This document shows, in pieces, positions 1 through 11,500 of a stretch of 64,000 nucleotides of DNA. The notes below the pieces were generated by a model, which saw nothing but the letters and a program-made list of their open reading frames with translations, did not search any database and was not told the DNA's origin. A program made the position numbers and the translations under genes. Within the stretch, counting starts at the first letter, position 1; each line of letters begins with the position of its first letter. The stretch comes from Roseofilum reptotaenium CS-1145 (GTDB lineage Bacteria > Cyanobacteriota > Cyanobacteriia > Cyanobacteriales > Desertifilaceae): contig NZ_JAQMUE010000064.1 in assembly GCF_028330985.1 (NCBI RefSeq), positions 62,001-126,000 on the forward strand. The letters are read 5' to 3'.

Positions 1-2667
1 CTCGTCAATTTCCTCGTATCCATGAACCATTATCTGGAATTGACAAGAGTCGATACGTTTAACGCCATTACAACCATCTCATTTGATATTGCAGCATTAG
101 AACTTTATCTGCCCCTCATCGTAGGCGCATCAGTCGTATTAGTTCCCCGTGAAATTGCCATAGATGGCAACAGGCTCTTACCCCAGTTATTAGAATCTGG
201 AGCCACAGTGATGCAGGCAACCCCTGCTACTTGGAAAATGCTATTAATGGCAGGTTTAGCCAATCACAAGCTGGACGCGAAATTATTGTCTGGAGGTGAA
301 GCTTTACCTGCCCAATTGGCGGATCAACTCCGAGAGATAGCTAAGGAAGTCTGGAATCTTTATGGTCCTACGGAAACGACAATCTGGTCAACCATTTATA
401 AGGTAGGCGATCGGCTAAAGCCAACAGAAGAGAGTTCGGTGATTACACCCATTGGTTGTCCCATTGGTAATACCGAAATTTATATCCTAGACAGTTATCA
501 CCAACCTACCCCTATTGGTGTACCGGGGGAACTCCATATCGGTGGAGTCGGTTTGGCTCGTGGCTATCTTAACCGCCCCGAATTAACTCAAGAGAAATTT
601 ATTCCTAACCCTTTTGAGGGTTTGCACATTCACAATCAAAGCTCAAGATTGTATAAAACCGGCGATTTAGCTCGATATTTACCGGATGGAACTATTGATT
701 ATCTAGGTCGAATAGATAACCAAGTCAAGATTCGAGGGTTCCGTATTGAACTCGGAGAAATTGAATCAACCTTGACTCAGCACCCAGAGGTGCAAGAAGC
801 AGTCGTCATTACCGATCGCGATCGCTTGAGTGACAAGCCCTTGATCGCCTATATTGTTCCCAACTTCCAAGGTCAAGACCCAAGTTCTCGTGACTCTATC
901 AATCAAGCTCACCGCGATCGCATATTACAATGGCAACAACTCAGGAATAATATCTATCAACAGACCACCATTGATGGAGCCTCAAATTTCAACCCTCTGA
1001 TTTGGAGAGATAGTTATACTGGTCAGCCCATCCCTGAACAAGAGATGTCTCAATGGTTAAATTATACCATTGAGCGCATCCTCGATTTCAAACCCGATCG
1101 CATCCTAGAGATCGGTTGTGGTACGGGTCTGTTGCTCTTTAAGATTGCTCCCCACACTTCCAACTATTGTGCTACCGATATTTCCGACAAAGCGATTTCT
1201 TATATTGAACAGCACTTGGAAACCCTAGAGGGCAATGGGTCTCATGTTAAACTCTACAACCAACCTGCCCATGATTTTCAATCCGTGGAGCAAGAATCCT
1301 TCGATGCTGTAATCCTTAACTCAGTTATCCAATATTTTCCCAGTATTGAATACTTAGTAGAAGTATTAGAAAATGCAATCAAATTAGTCGAACCTGGGGG
1401 TCAAATCTTTATCGGAGATGTGCGAAGTCTACGACTACTAGAAACCTTCCATACTGATATATTATTGAGCCAAGCTGCTGACGATCTAACCCTAGAAGAT
1501 TTATGGGATCGAGTACAAAAAAAATTAAAAGAAGAAGAGGAATTGGTAATCGATCCAACCTTTTTCCAAGCGCTACAGCAGCATTTACCCCAGATTAGTC
1601 AGGTAGAGATTCAACTCAAGCGCGGTCGTACCCATAATGAAATGACCACGTTTCGCTATGATGTGATTCTTCATATAGAAAAGGACGTTTTGTCCTCCAG
1701 TAGCGGCCCTCAATTGCTCAATTGGCAACAGGAGCAACTAACCTTACCCTCTATCGAGCACATTTTGGCACAAAAGCAGCCAGAGATGCTGATCGTCAAA
1801 AATGTTCCCAATGCACGCCTCCAATCTCCAATCAAGCTCAAGCAACTCTTGACCAGAAAAGATCAATTGATTAAGGTCGGAGAACTCCGAAAAACCTTAG
1901 AAAAAAACACTCTAGAAACAGGAATAGATCCTGAAGATTTTTGGAGCTTGAGTGATGAGTTAGATTATCGCATCTACATTACGTGGTCAGATCTTGAGAC
2001 CCCTGATTGCTATGATGTTATATGTTGGAAAAAATCATCAGCACTAATTGAGAATCGATTCCCGTCCATACCGAGAGAAAAGTGCGAGCCAAAATCTTGG
2101 ACACTTTACGGCAACAATCCTTTACAACAGAATTTATCTCAGCAGCTCGTTCCTAAACTACGAACTTTTCTGGAAAAGCTTCTACCTCAGTATATGGTTC
2201 CCTCAGCTTTTGTACTGTTAGAGTCTCTGCCCTTGACCCCCAACGGCAAAGTAGACCGTAAAAAATTCCCCAGCTCCAAGATAAACAATCGGTCTTATAC
2301 TGAATATGTCGTCCCCAAATCGGAAATAGAACAACAGATTGCTAAAGTTTGGCAAGATGTGCTTCAACTGGAAAAAGTAGGAATTTATGATAATTTTTTT
2401 GAAGTGGGAGGAAATTCCTTGCTATTGATACAAGTAAGTGCTATACTTCAAGAAATATTTAAGACCAAACTCCAAGTAGTCGATCTTTTAAAATATCCAA
2501 CAATTTATCATTTGAGTCAGTATATAAAAGGTGAAAGTATTAGCGATTATGACTCGAAGAAAGCCCGCAATATTCGTAATACCAACTTAAAAGAAGGTAA
2601 AAATATGATGAAACAAAGACTAGAACGGAGACAAGAGCATCGTTCTCGACCTCAGTCTAAGGATTAA
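1..2667 (+). CDS. NRPS, 3' part: adenylation domain with embedded N-methyltransferase, then carrier domain
   Basis: Non-ribosomal peptide synthetase that activates an amino acid as its adenylate, N-methylates it with SAM and loads it on a carrier domain. The frame is open through base 1 and the first codons read like the end of an A3-A4 region (LVNFL), so the ATG at 22 is internal and the gene starts upstream of the window. Visible in order: A4 (FDIAALE, from base 82), A5 (NLYGPTETTIW), A6, A7 (YKTGDL), A8 (GRIDNQVKIRG), then a methyltransferase insertion (about 985-1680; SAM motif EIGCGTG from 1108), A10 (LTPNGKVDRK) and a carrier domain with the phosphopantetheine Ser at 2416-2418 (GGNSL). 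My reading of the specificity residues is D-I-L-Q-L-G-L-I-W, which I recall as a glycine-type code in cyanobacterial NRPSs; the position of Q depends on hand alignment. The C-terminal tail is basic (RLERRQEHR) and may help docking. The first PKS gene follows after 66 nt. Confidence 0.93.
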   Translation, partial: LVNFLVSMNHYLELTRVDTFNAITTISFDIAALELYLPLIVGASVVLVPREIAIDGNRLLPQLLESGATVMQATPATWKMLLMAGLANHKLDAKLLSGGEALPAQLADQLREIAKEVWNLYGPTETTIWSTIYKVGDRLKPTEESSVITPIGCPIGNTEIYILDSYHQPTPIGVPGELHIGGVGLARGYLNRPELTQEKFIPNPFEGLHIHNQSSRLYKTGDLARYLPDGTIDYLGRIDNQVKIRGFRIELGEIESTLTQHPEVQEAVVITDRDRLSDKPLIAYIVPNFQGQDPSSRDSINQAHRDRILQWQQLRNNIYQQTTIDGASNFNPLIWRDSYTGQPIPEQEMSQWLNYTIERILDFKPDRILEIGCGTGLLLFKIAPHTSNYCATDISDKAISYIEQHLETLEGNGSHVKLYNQPAHDFQSVEQESFDAVILNSVIQYFPSIEYLVEVLENAIKLVEPGGQIFIGDVRSLRLLETFHTDILLSQAADDLTLEDLWDRVQKKLKEEEELVIDPTFFQALQQHLPQISQVEIQLKRGRTHNEMTTFRYDVILHIEKDVLSSSSGPQLLNWQQEQLTLPSIEHILAQKQPEMLIVKNVPNARLQSPIKLKQLLTRKDQLIKVGELRKTLEKNTLETGIDPEDFWSLSDELDYRIYITWSDLETPDCYDVICWKKSSALIENRFPSIPREKCEPKSWTLYGNNPLQQNLSQQLVPKLRTFLEKLLPQYMVPSAFVLLESLPLTPNGKVDRKKFPSSKINNRSYTEYVVPKSEIEQQIAKVWQDVLQLEKVGIYDNFFEVGGNSLLLIQVSAILQEIFKTKLQVVDLLKYPTIYHLSQYIKGESISDYDSKKARNIRNTNLKEGKNMMKQRLERRQEHRSRPQSKD

Positions 2668-2733
2668 TGCAAGTATTGAACACGCAGTGTTGATGAATGG
2701 ATTGAAATTAGTAAGACAAGTGAGGAGCCAGAA

Positions 2734-5700
2734 ATGAATCTACAAGATGAAGCCAATTCAGTAGATGATCTAGGTATAGCCATTATTGCCCTGTCCGGTC
2801 GTTTTCCAAAAGCTCAAGACCTCAATCAATTTTGGCAGAATCTTAAGGATGGTGTTGAATCTATTTCTTTTTTCTCAGATCAAGAATTACTAAAGTCTGG
2901 TATTAAAGCTGAATTACTCGACGATCCTAACTATGTAAAAGCTCGTGCTATGATGTCAGACATCGATATGTTTGATGCTAATTTCTTTAGCTACAGTCGC
3001 AAGGAAGCTGAATACATAGACCCGCAACAGCGTTTGTTTCTTGAATGTGCTTGGGAAACGATAGAAAGGGGAGGTTACAATCCAGAGACCTATGAAGGTT
3101 TAATTGGAGTTTATGCTGGTCTTGGCATGAACCACTACTTATTAAAGAATCTTTATCCAAACCACGATTCTAATAATCCATCAAACTCTTATCAGTTAAT
3201 GATTAACAGTGATAAGGATTTCCTGGCCACTCGTGTCGCTTACAAGCTAAATTTAAGAGGCCCTGCAATCAACGTTCAAACAGCTTGCTCAACTTCATTG
3301 GTTGCAGTCCACATGGCTTGTCAAAGCTTGCTCAATGGGGAATGCGATCTCGCTCTTGCTGGTGGTGTCTCTATCCAGGTTCCGCAGAAAGCTGGACATT
3401 TATATCGAGAGGGGATGATCTTCTCTCCTGATGGGCACTGTCGAACATTTGATGCGAAAGCCAAAGGTACAATACCCGGTGATGGTGTGGGCATTATACT
3501 TCTCAAGCGCCTTAATGAGGCGATCGCCGACGGAGATTCTATCCAGGCCATAATCAAAGGATCGTCAATTAATAACGATGGCTCCTTAAAAGTCGGCTAC
3601 ACCGCACCTAGCATAGAAGGTCAAGCAGCAGTTATTTCAGAGGCTCATGCTGTTGCTGGAGTAGATCCAGAAACCATCTCATACATAGAAGCTCATGGCA
3701 CAGGGACAGAGCTGGGAGATCCAGTAGAAATTGCAGCTCTGAGCCAGGCTTTTAGGTATAGTACAGACAAGAAAGGTTTCTGTGCCATTGGTTCCCTAAA
3801 AAGCAATATGGGTCATTTAGATGCAGCCGCAGGAGTAGCCGGACTGATCAAAACCGTTTTAGCTCTCAAACACAAATTGCTACCACAAACGCTACATTTT
3901 GAACAACCCAACCCTAAAATAGATTTTGCGAATAGTCCACTCTATGTTAATACCACTCTTTCTGAGTGGAAAACCAATGGAACTCCTCGTAGAGCAGGGG
4001 TTAGTTCCTTTGGTATTGGAGGAACTAACGCTCATGTAATCTTGGAAGAAGCTCCAGAACCAATTAAGAAAGAAAATTCCCCAGAACGTCCGGTTCATTG
4101 TTTAACCCTCTCAGCCAAAACTCCAGAAGCACTAGAACAACTGGTAGCCCGTTATCAAAACACTATAGAAACTCATCAAGAATTAGAAATTGCAGACATT
4201 TGCTATACTGCAAATACAGGACGTAAACACTTCAATCATCGTCTAGCTACTATTGCAGCAACCGAGCAAGAATTACTAGAAAAAATCAAATCTTACCAAC
4301 GAAAAGAACACGGAATAGAAGGATTTTATGGAGAGTTACCCAATAGTAAGATCATAAAAATTGCATTTCTATTTACAGGTCAAGGTTCCCAATATATCAA
4401 CATGGGAAGGCAACTCTATGAAAAAGCACCGACTTTCCGTCAAGCTTTAGAGCAATGTGACCAAATTCTTCAACCCTATTTGGAGACATCCATATTAGAA
4501 ATTATTTACCCCAAAGATGCACAAAAATCAAGTCTTTTAGACCAAACAGCTTATACCCAACCTGCCCTATTTGCTTTGGAATACGCCCTCTTCAAGTTAT
4601 GGGATTCATGGGGAATCAAACCCAATGGTGTCATGGGTCACAGCGTCGGGGAATATGTAGCAGCTTGTATTGCCGGAGTATTCAGCCTAGAAGACGGTCT
4701 CAAACTAATAGCCATGCGGGGACAGTTAATGCAAAAGCTACCCTCTGGTGGTGAGATGGTATCTGTAATGGCATCAGAATCTCAGGTAAAAGAGGCCATA
4801 AAAGAATATACTTCTCAAGTGACAATAGCAGCAGTTAACGGACCAGAAAGTATAGTAATTTCTGGTGACAGTAGAGCTATAGCAACTATTTGTGATATCT
4901 TCAAAAATCTGGGAATTAAGACCAAACAGTTACAGGTGTCCCATGCCTTCCATTCGCCATTGATGGAACCAATGTTAACAGAATTTGAAACAGTGGCTAA
5001 AGAGATAACTTATAATGAACCCCAAATACCACTAATCTCAAATGTAACTGGGACTCAAGTAGGTGCAGAAATAACCACTGCTGAATATTGGGTAGCTCAT
5101 GTGCGTCAACCCGTAAGATTTGCTCAGAGTATGAAAACTCTGGAAGAGCAAGGATATGAAACCTTCCTGGAAATTGGACCCAAACCCATATTGTTAGGAA
5201 TGGGAAGACAATGTGTCAGAGAAAACATGGGAGAATGGTTGCCCTCATTGCGTCCGAATCAAATCCCCCTCCAGTCTTCCTTAGAAAGGGATAAATCAGA
5301 GGATGCTGCGCTTTTGAAAGATGAGTGGCAACAAATGCTATCAAGCTTAGGGCAATTATATGTGAAAGGAGTAACAATAGATTGGTCAGGGTTTGACTCA
5401 GACTATAGTCGTCAGAAAGTAGTATTACCTACCTATCCATTCCAATGGCAGCGTTATTGGGTGGAAACTCCTGACAATCAAGATCAGAAGACTACAAATC
5501 AAAGTTCAAATTTAGTTCTTAAACTGCTGAGACAAGGAGATACAGAAGGATTAACTCAAGAACTGAAGTTATCTGAAGAGTTAACAGAAGATGAACAAAC
5601 ATTATTACCTAAGTTGTTAGAGATTTTGACTGCCAGGTATCAAAAATCTCTGCAAAATCAGGATTATATAGTTGGTGACTTTTATGATGAGTTAACTTCT

Positions 5701-8508
5701 TATGTTCATGAACAGGCAATTTTGAACTATGTTCCTTTGCCGGGGGTTATTAGAGGATTTTCATGGATTCTATTATCCCATAAATCCAACACACAAGAAA
5801 GATACCAACAATTAGCATTAATAGCCCAGGAAGAGATTAGAAATATAGGTTGGCAGAAAGTTGACTTTTCTGCGTGTCAGAAAGTTCTAGATATCGGTTG
5901 TGGCCATGGTACAGATTTAATAACCCTAGGCCAGAAGTATGATCACTTAGAGCTTTGTGGCTATACAATATCAGATCGACAAGTAGAATTGGGAAATCAA
6001 AGAATTAATCAATTTGATCTGGAACAGCAGATAAAAATTATCAATGGAGATAGTTCTCAGGATGAGTTTCCCGATCATTACGATCTGATCTATGGATTTG
6101 AAGTCATTTGTCACATCAAAAAGAAAGAAGAACTATTTTGGAATATCCGAAATCACCTAAATAGTGAAGGTCATTTAGTCTTTGCAGATTTCATCTCCAA
6201 CGCCTCATTTAGTATCGATTATGATGCGCACTCATCCTATCTAATCACTCAACCAGAATGGTTGGATTTGCTGTCAAAAAACCATCTAAAGATAATACAG
6301 TATGTAGATATTAGTCACGAAATTGCCAATGGACTAGACGATGTAAATTTCACAGAGAATTTCAACTATATATGTAAAAGCAATAATTTAAACGAAAACG
6401 CCAGAATAGGGTTGCAATCCTATGACAACCTCTACAAGATGTTGCGTAAGCAGCTCGTCAGCTATGTAGTCATGACAGCCCAAAAACAAGACCAGTTATC
6501 AGTAGAGGAAATTTACCAGTGGAACCAAGAAATTCTACACAATCCCCTACATTACTCTGATGTCTCACTACAAAAACTGTTCTATACAGTAGAATGGCAA
6601 AAAGCCGGCCCTCGACAGCAGCAGAGAAAAACACTACAACCAGGAACTTGGATCATATTCAGCGATAGAGAGGGTGTCGGTGAAAAACTGCACAACCTTT
6701 TAGAGCAAAGAGGCGATCGCTCTTTCATGGTATTTATCGGGGAAACCTACCAGCACACAGAAACTGGAAGTTGGGAGCTAAACCCATCTCATCCAGAAGA
6801 CTTTAAGCGTTTTTGCCAAGATATAAAGGCAACTATTGGAGAAAGTCCAAGAATCATTCACTTATGGAGTCTGGACTCTACACCTTCTCAACACCTCACT
6901 CAGTCAGCTTTAGAGTCAGCACAAAAGTCGGGTTGTGGTAGTGTATTGCACCTCGTTCAAGCCATAGAAAAACATCTGAACTCGGACTCAGTCTCACCTA
7001 AATTATGGCTAATGACCAAAGGTTCCCAGTCTGTACTCCCTTCAGAAGCAGTAGAAATAGCTCAAACCCCCCTTTGGGGACTAGGAAAAGTCATATCTCT
7101 GGAACATCCTCAATTATGGGGAGGATTAATAGACTTAGAGCAGGAATCGTCCACAAATGAAGCAGAAAGACTCCTACAGCTACTAGAAGAAGAGCAAGAA
7201 GAAGATCAACTAGCCATTCGGAAGGCACAGATCTATGTAGCTCGTTTAGAAAGACAACTCTTAGCCGAATCTCAACCCGTATCCTTGAGTGAGGAAGGAA
7301 GTTATTTAATTACTGGGGGAACAGGAGCCTTAGGATTGAAGATAGCTCAATGGTTGGTAGATAAGGGATGTCAACATCTAGTATTAATCAGTCGCTCTGA
7401 ACCATCAGAAAAAGCACAACTGAGGATTGAGAGTTTACAGAAGCAAGGAGTAGAGGTGGTGGTAACTCAAGCCGATGTTTCTGTGGAACTAGAGATGGAG
7501 AAAGCCTTTAAGCAAATACAAGAAAGCCTACCCCCTCTCAAAGGAGTCATTCATGCCGCAGGAGTGATCGGATCGGAGCTAATTCAGGAGTTAGAATGGT
7601 CAGAACTCGAAGCTATTCTACGTCCTAAAGTAGTAGGAGGATGGGTGCTACATCAATTAACTCAGAAGCTAGAGCTAGAGTTTTTTGTGAATTTCTCTTC
7701 TATTGCATCAGTATGGGGTTCTAAAGGTCAAGCGCACTATGCAGCAGCCAACCATTTTCTGGATGGATTAACGGCTTATCGGCAATCGATGGGATTAGCA
7801 ACCTATAGTATAAATTGGGGGCCTTGGTCAGGAGGTGGAATGGCAACAGGGGAAGCGATGGACTGGTTAAAGCAAACGGGAGTCAGACCTCTAGAGCCAG
7901 AAAAAGCGATCGCGGCTTTGGAGAAGGTATTAGCCAGCAATAATGCTCAAACCGTAGTTGCAGATATCAATTGGGATTTATTTAAGGAACTCTATGAGCT
8001 AGGAGGGAAAGGAGTATTTCTGTCGGAAATTTCACTAGCTTCAGAAGCAACAGAGGTCAAAAACGCGAGCGCAGAATTTTTAGGAGAACTAGCATTAGTT
8101 CCAGAAAAGAAACGCTACCAGCGGATGGTTGATTACCTTCAAATTAAAATTGGTGAATTACTAAGATTTTCTCCATCCCAACTTCCCAATACACAATCAG
8201 GATTCTTTGATATGGGTATGGATTCATTGATGGCAGTTGAGCTGAGAAGTATTTTGAGTCATAGTCTGGGTAGTTCAATTAGTGCCGCCACATTGTTTGA
8301 GGCTTCCAATATTCAAAACCTGGCTAAATACCTAATCGATGAGCTGCTCCCAGATGAGCAAAACACAGAAATAGAGAGCGGTGAGAAGAAAAAGATACAG
8401 CATCCCAACATAGTTGAGTCTCAAGAAACTCAATCAGAAACAGAAATTGAGGACACAATAGCACAAGAGTTAAAGGAGATTTTTACTATTCTAGATGAAG
8501 GGAACTAA
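2734..8508 (+). CDS. Type I PKS A: KS-AT-MT-KR-ACP
   Basis: Modular polyketide synthase of 1924 residues that elongates the NRPS-bound chain by one malonate unit. KS (about 10-430) has Cys185 in TACSTSL, His321 in HGTGT and His361; the second Thr-Ser variant is common in KS domains that follow NRPS modules. AT (about 540-850) has active Ser637 (GHSVGE) and HAFH at 737-740, the malonyl-CoA signature. A methyltransferase lies at about 970-1250 (VLDIGCGHG at 1051); it differs from the usual PKS C-methyltransferase (LEIGAGTGG) seen in the next gene and may be an O-methyltransferase. KR (about 1500-1700) keeps Ser1656, Tyr1669 and Asn1673; Trp1661 eight residues before Tyr and absence of an LDD motif suggest an A-type KR. 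No DH or ER is present. ACP Ser1831 follows (DSL). The acidic C-terminal helix looks like a cyanobacterial docking element. GAGGAG about 10 nt upstream supports the ATG. Confidence 0.95.
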   Translation: MNLQDEANSVDDLGIAIIALSGRFPKAQDLNQFWQNLKDGVESISFFSDQELLKSGIKAELLDDPNYVKARAMMSDIDMFDANFFSYSRKEAEYIDPQQRLFLECAWETIERGGYNPETYEGLIGVYAGLGMNHYLLKNLYPNHDSNNPSNSYQLMINSDKDFLATRVAYKLNLRGPAINVQTACSTSLVAVHMACQSLLNGECDLALAGGVSIQVPQKAGHLYREGMIFSPDGHCRTFDAKAKGTIPGDGVGIILLKRLNEAIADGDSIQAIIKGSSINNDGSLKVGYTAPSIEGQAAVISEAHAVAGVDPETISYIEAHGTGTELGDPVEIAALSQAFRYSTDKKGFCAIGSLKSNMGHLDAAAGVAGLIKTVLALKHKLLPQTLHFEQPNPKIDFANSPLYVNTTLSEWKTNGTPRRAGVSSFGIGGTNAHVILEEAPEPIKKENSPERPVHCLTLSAKTPEALEQLVARYQNTIETHQELEIADICYTANTGRKHFNHRLATIAATEQELLEKIKSYQRKEHGIEGFYGELPNSKIIKIAFLFTGQGSQYINMGRQLYEKAPTFRQALEQCDQILQPYLETSILEIIYPKDAQKSSLLDQTAYTQPALFALEYALFKLWDSWGIKPNGVMGHSVGEYVAACIAGVFSLEDGLKLIAMRGQLMQKLPSGGEMVSVMASESQVKEAIKEYTSQVTIAAVNGPESIVISGDSRAIATICDIFKNLGIKTKQLQVSHAFHSPLMEPMLTEFETVAKEITYNEPQIPLISNVTGTQVGAEITTAEYWVAHVRQPVRFAQSMKTLEEQGYETFLEIGPKPILLGMGRQCVRENMGEWLPSLRPNQIPLQSSLERDKSEDAALLKDEWQQMLSSLGQLYVKGVTIDWSGFDSDYSRQKVVLPTYPFQWQRYWVETPDNQDQKTTNQSSNLVLKLLRQGDTEGLTQELKLSEELTEDEQTLLPKLLEILTARYQKSLQNQDYIVGDFYDELTSYVHEQAILNYVPLPGVIRGFSWILLSHKSNTQERYQQLALIAQEEIRNIGWQKVDFSACQKVLDIGCGHGTDLITLGQKYDHLELCGYTISDRQVELGNQRINQFDLEQQIKIINGDSSQDEFPDHYDLIYGFEVICHIKKKEELFWNIRNHLNSEGHLVFADFISNASFSIDYDAHSSYLITQPEWLDLLSKNHLKIIQYVDISHEIANGLDDVNFTENFNYICKSNNLNENARIGLQSYDNLYKMLRKQLVSYVVMTAQKQDQLSVEEIYQWNQEILHNPLHYSDVSLQKLFYTVEWQKAGPRQQQRKTLQPGTWIIFSDREGVGEKLHNLLEQRGDRSFMVFIGETYQHTETGSWELNPSHPEDFKRFCQDIKATIGESPRIIHLWSLDSTPSQHLTQSALESAQKSGCGSVLHLVQAIEKHLNSDSVSPKLWLMTKGSQSVLPSEAVEIAQTPLWGLGKVISLEHPQLWGGLIDLEQESSTNEAERLLQLLEEEQEEDQLAIRKAQIYVARLERQLLAESQPVSLSEEGSYLITGGTGALGLKIAQWLVDKGCQHLVLISRSEPSEKAQLRIESLQKQGVEVVVTQADVSVELEMEKAFKQIQESLPPLKGVIHAAGVIGSELIQELEWSELEAILRPKVVGGWVLHQLTQKLELEFFVNFSSIASVWGSKGQAHYAAANHFLDGLTAYRQSMGLATYSINWGPWSGGGMATGEAMDWLKQTGVRPLEPEKAIAALEKVLASNNAQTVVADINWDLFKELYELGGKGVFLSEISLASEATEVKNASAEFLGELALVPEKKRYQRMVDYLQIKIGELLRFSPSQLPNTQSGFFDMGMDSLMAVELRSILSHSLGSSISAATLFEASNIQNLAKYLIDELLPDEQNTEIESGEKKKIQHPNIVESQETQSETEIEDTIAQELKEIFTILDEGN

Positions 8509-8513
8509 CTAAA

Positions 8514-11500
8514 ATGAACAAAATTTCTCAAACAACTGAACAAAAGTTCTCATCTAAACAAGTCCTCAAAGCCCTCCAAGAAATGCGGAGTAGGCTCGAT
8601 GCTGTAAACAAAGCCCAAACCGAACCGATTGCAATTGTTGGGATGGCCTGTCGATTTCCTGGAGGAGCTAACGACCCATCAACATACTTGAACGTATTGC
8701 ATAATGGTATAGATGCCATTACACCAGTCCCTCCTGAGCGTTGGGATGTGAATACTTATTACGATTCCGACCCCGAAGTTTCAGGGAAAGCCTATACTAA
8801 GGAAGGTGGGTTTATTGAGCAAGTAGACCAATTTGACCCCTTATTTTTTGGCATTGCTCCTAAAGAGGCAATTATTTTAGATCCTCAATACAGACTACTC
8901 TTAGAAGTAACGTGGGAAGCATTAGAAAATGCTGGACAAACATGGGAAAACCTTAAGGATAGCCAAACCAGTGTGTTCATGGGAATCTCTACAGATGACT
9001 ATTCTGCTGTAAGTCTAATGAACCAAAATCAAATTGGCAATAATATAAGTGTTGGCAATAATAGAAGTGTTGGTGTAGGTCGTATTTCTCATCTCTTGGG
9101 TTTGCAGGGGGCTAATATACAGGTCGATACAGCTTGTTCAAGTTCTTTAGTTGCTACCCATCTGGCTTGTCAGAACTTACGTTCAGGAGAATCTAACTTA
9201 GCCTTAGTCGGTGGAGTTAATTTAATCTTATCACCCATTAGTACCATTGGGCGTTGCCAACTGAAAGCCCTATCTCCAGATGGTCGTTGCAAAACTTTTG
9301 ATGCTGCTGCAAATGGTTATGGTCAAGGAGAAGGATGTGGTGTCCTAGTTTTAAAACGTTTGTCCGATGCTATTTCTGATGGAGACTCCATCTTAGCCCT
9401 TATTCGAGGTTCTGCTGTTAATCACGATGGGCCAAGTAGTGGTATGACAGTTCCCAATAAAATGGCTCAGAAAAAGGTAATTCAACAAGCATTGGCAAAT
9501 GCAAAGTTAGAACCTCATCAAATTAGCTATTTGGAGGCTCACGGTACAGGAACGTCTTTAGGAGACCCCATTGAAATAGAAGCTCTGGCAGAAGTATACT
9601 GTAAAAACCGTCCAGCAGATCGGCCTTTAATTGTGGGATCGGTAAAAACTAATATTGGTCATCTAGAAGCAGCAGCCGGTGTCTCCTCTTTGATGAAGGT
9701 GATTTTAGCGCTTCAACATCAGGAAATTCCTCCTCATCTACATTTTCAAAAACCTAACCCTTATGTAGATTGGGATCGATTACCCATCAAAATTCCAACT
9801 TCATTAATGCCTTGGTCTTGCGAGGGAAAACCAAGACTAGCAGGAGTTAGTTCTTTTGGTATGGGTGGAACCAATGCTCATGTAATTATAGAAGAAGCAC
9901 CTTCTCAAGTCAAAACTCAAAATGTTATTGAACGTCCAATTCATCTATTAACTCTCTCAGCTAAAACAGAAAAGGCTCTAGATGATTTAGTCAATAGCTA
10001 TCAAAGTTATCTAGAAACTAATCCTGATGTAGTACTAGCAGATGTATGTTATACCGCCTCTACAGGCAGAGCGCATTTTAATTATCGACTAGGGGTTATT
10101 GCTTCTGAGCTGACGGAATTAAGAGTGAAATTGCTGGGGTGGAAAACTCAGAAACAATTAGTAGGAGTATTTTCAGGACAACCCAATAGTGAAGAACCCA
10201 AAATAGCATTCCTATTTACAGGTCAAGGTTCCCAGTATGTGAATATGGGAAGGCAACTATACGAACAAGCACCGACTTTCCGTCAAGCTTTAGAGGAATG
10301 CGATCGAATTTTACAACCGTATCTAGAAGTCCCTCTATTAGACATTATCTACCCTAAAGAAACGAAACCATCAAGTTCTGATCTATTAGACCAAACCGCT
10401 TATACCCAACCCACTCTATTTGCCATAGAATACGCCCTCTGCAAATTATGGGAATCATGGGGAGTCCAACCCGATGTAGTTATGGGTCATAGTGTAGGAG
10501 AATATGTAGCAGCAACAGTAGCAGGAGCATTTAGCCTAGAAGATGGTCTCAAACTAATAGCCATGAGAGGGAAACTGATGCAACAGTTGCCATCTGGTGG
10601 CCAGATGGTATCAGTAATGGCATCAGAATCTCAGGTAACAGAAGCCATACAAGCAGATAATTCCCAAGTAACAATAGCAGCAGTTAACGGGCCAGAAAGT
10701 ACAGTCATTTCAGGTGAGAGTGCAGCTATAGCTAAGATTTGTAGTGTCTTTGAAGGAGTTGGAATCAAGACAAAGCAACTACAAGTCTCCCATGCTTTCC
10801 ATTCCCCATTGATGGAACCGATGTTAACAGAATTTGAAGCAGTAGCGAAAGAAATCAGCTATAACCCACCCAAAATACCACTGATATCAAACGTAACGGG
10901 TACTGAAGTAGGAACAGAAATAACCACGGCTCAGTATTGGGTAGCTCATGTGCGTCAACCGGTAAGATTTGCCCAAAGTATGAAAACGCTAGAAGAGCAA
11001 GGATATGAAGCGTTTCTGGAAATCGGCCCTAAACCCATATTGTTAGGAATGGGAAGGCAATGTGTAACAGAAGATGTAGGAGAATGGTTACCCTCATTGC
11101 GTCCAGGAGTAGATGAATGGCAACAAATGCTATCAAGTCTAGGACAATTGTATGTCAAAGGAGTAAAAATAGATTGGTCAGGATTTGACTCAGACTATAG
11201 TCGTCAGAAAGTAGCCTTACCCACCTATCCATTCCAACGAGAAAGATGTTGGATAGAAACCAACCATAACGTCAACTTCTGGTCTAAACAACAATTGTCA
11301 ACAGACCAAAACTTCCATCCACTATTAGGTCAGAAGCTAAATTGTGCAAGCGAACAACACATATTTTCCTCACAAATAGGAGAAAATTCACCCAATTACC
11401 TGAGCCACCACCGAATATTTAATCAAGCAGTGTTTCCTGCAACAGGCTACCTAGAAATAGCAAGAGCAGCAGGAAGTTACCAATTAAAAAAATCGCATAT

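Noticed and set aside
22-24. ATG at 22 as start of the NRPS gene
   Set aside because: The frame is open to base 1 and the preceding residues fit an adenylation domain, so this Met is internal.
11403-11440. DH of PKS B as inactive because the motif glycine is Asn
   Set aside because: The catalytic His966 and Asp1136 are present and PKS C has a similar change (Asp), so this substitution alone does not show loss of function.
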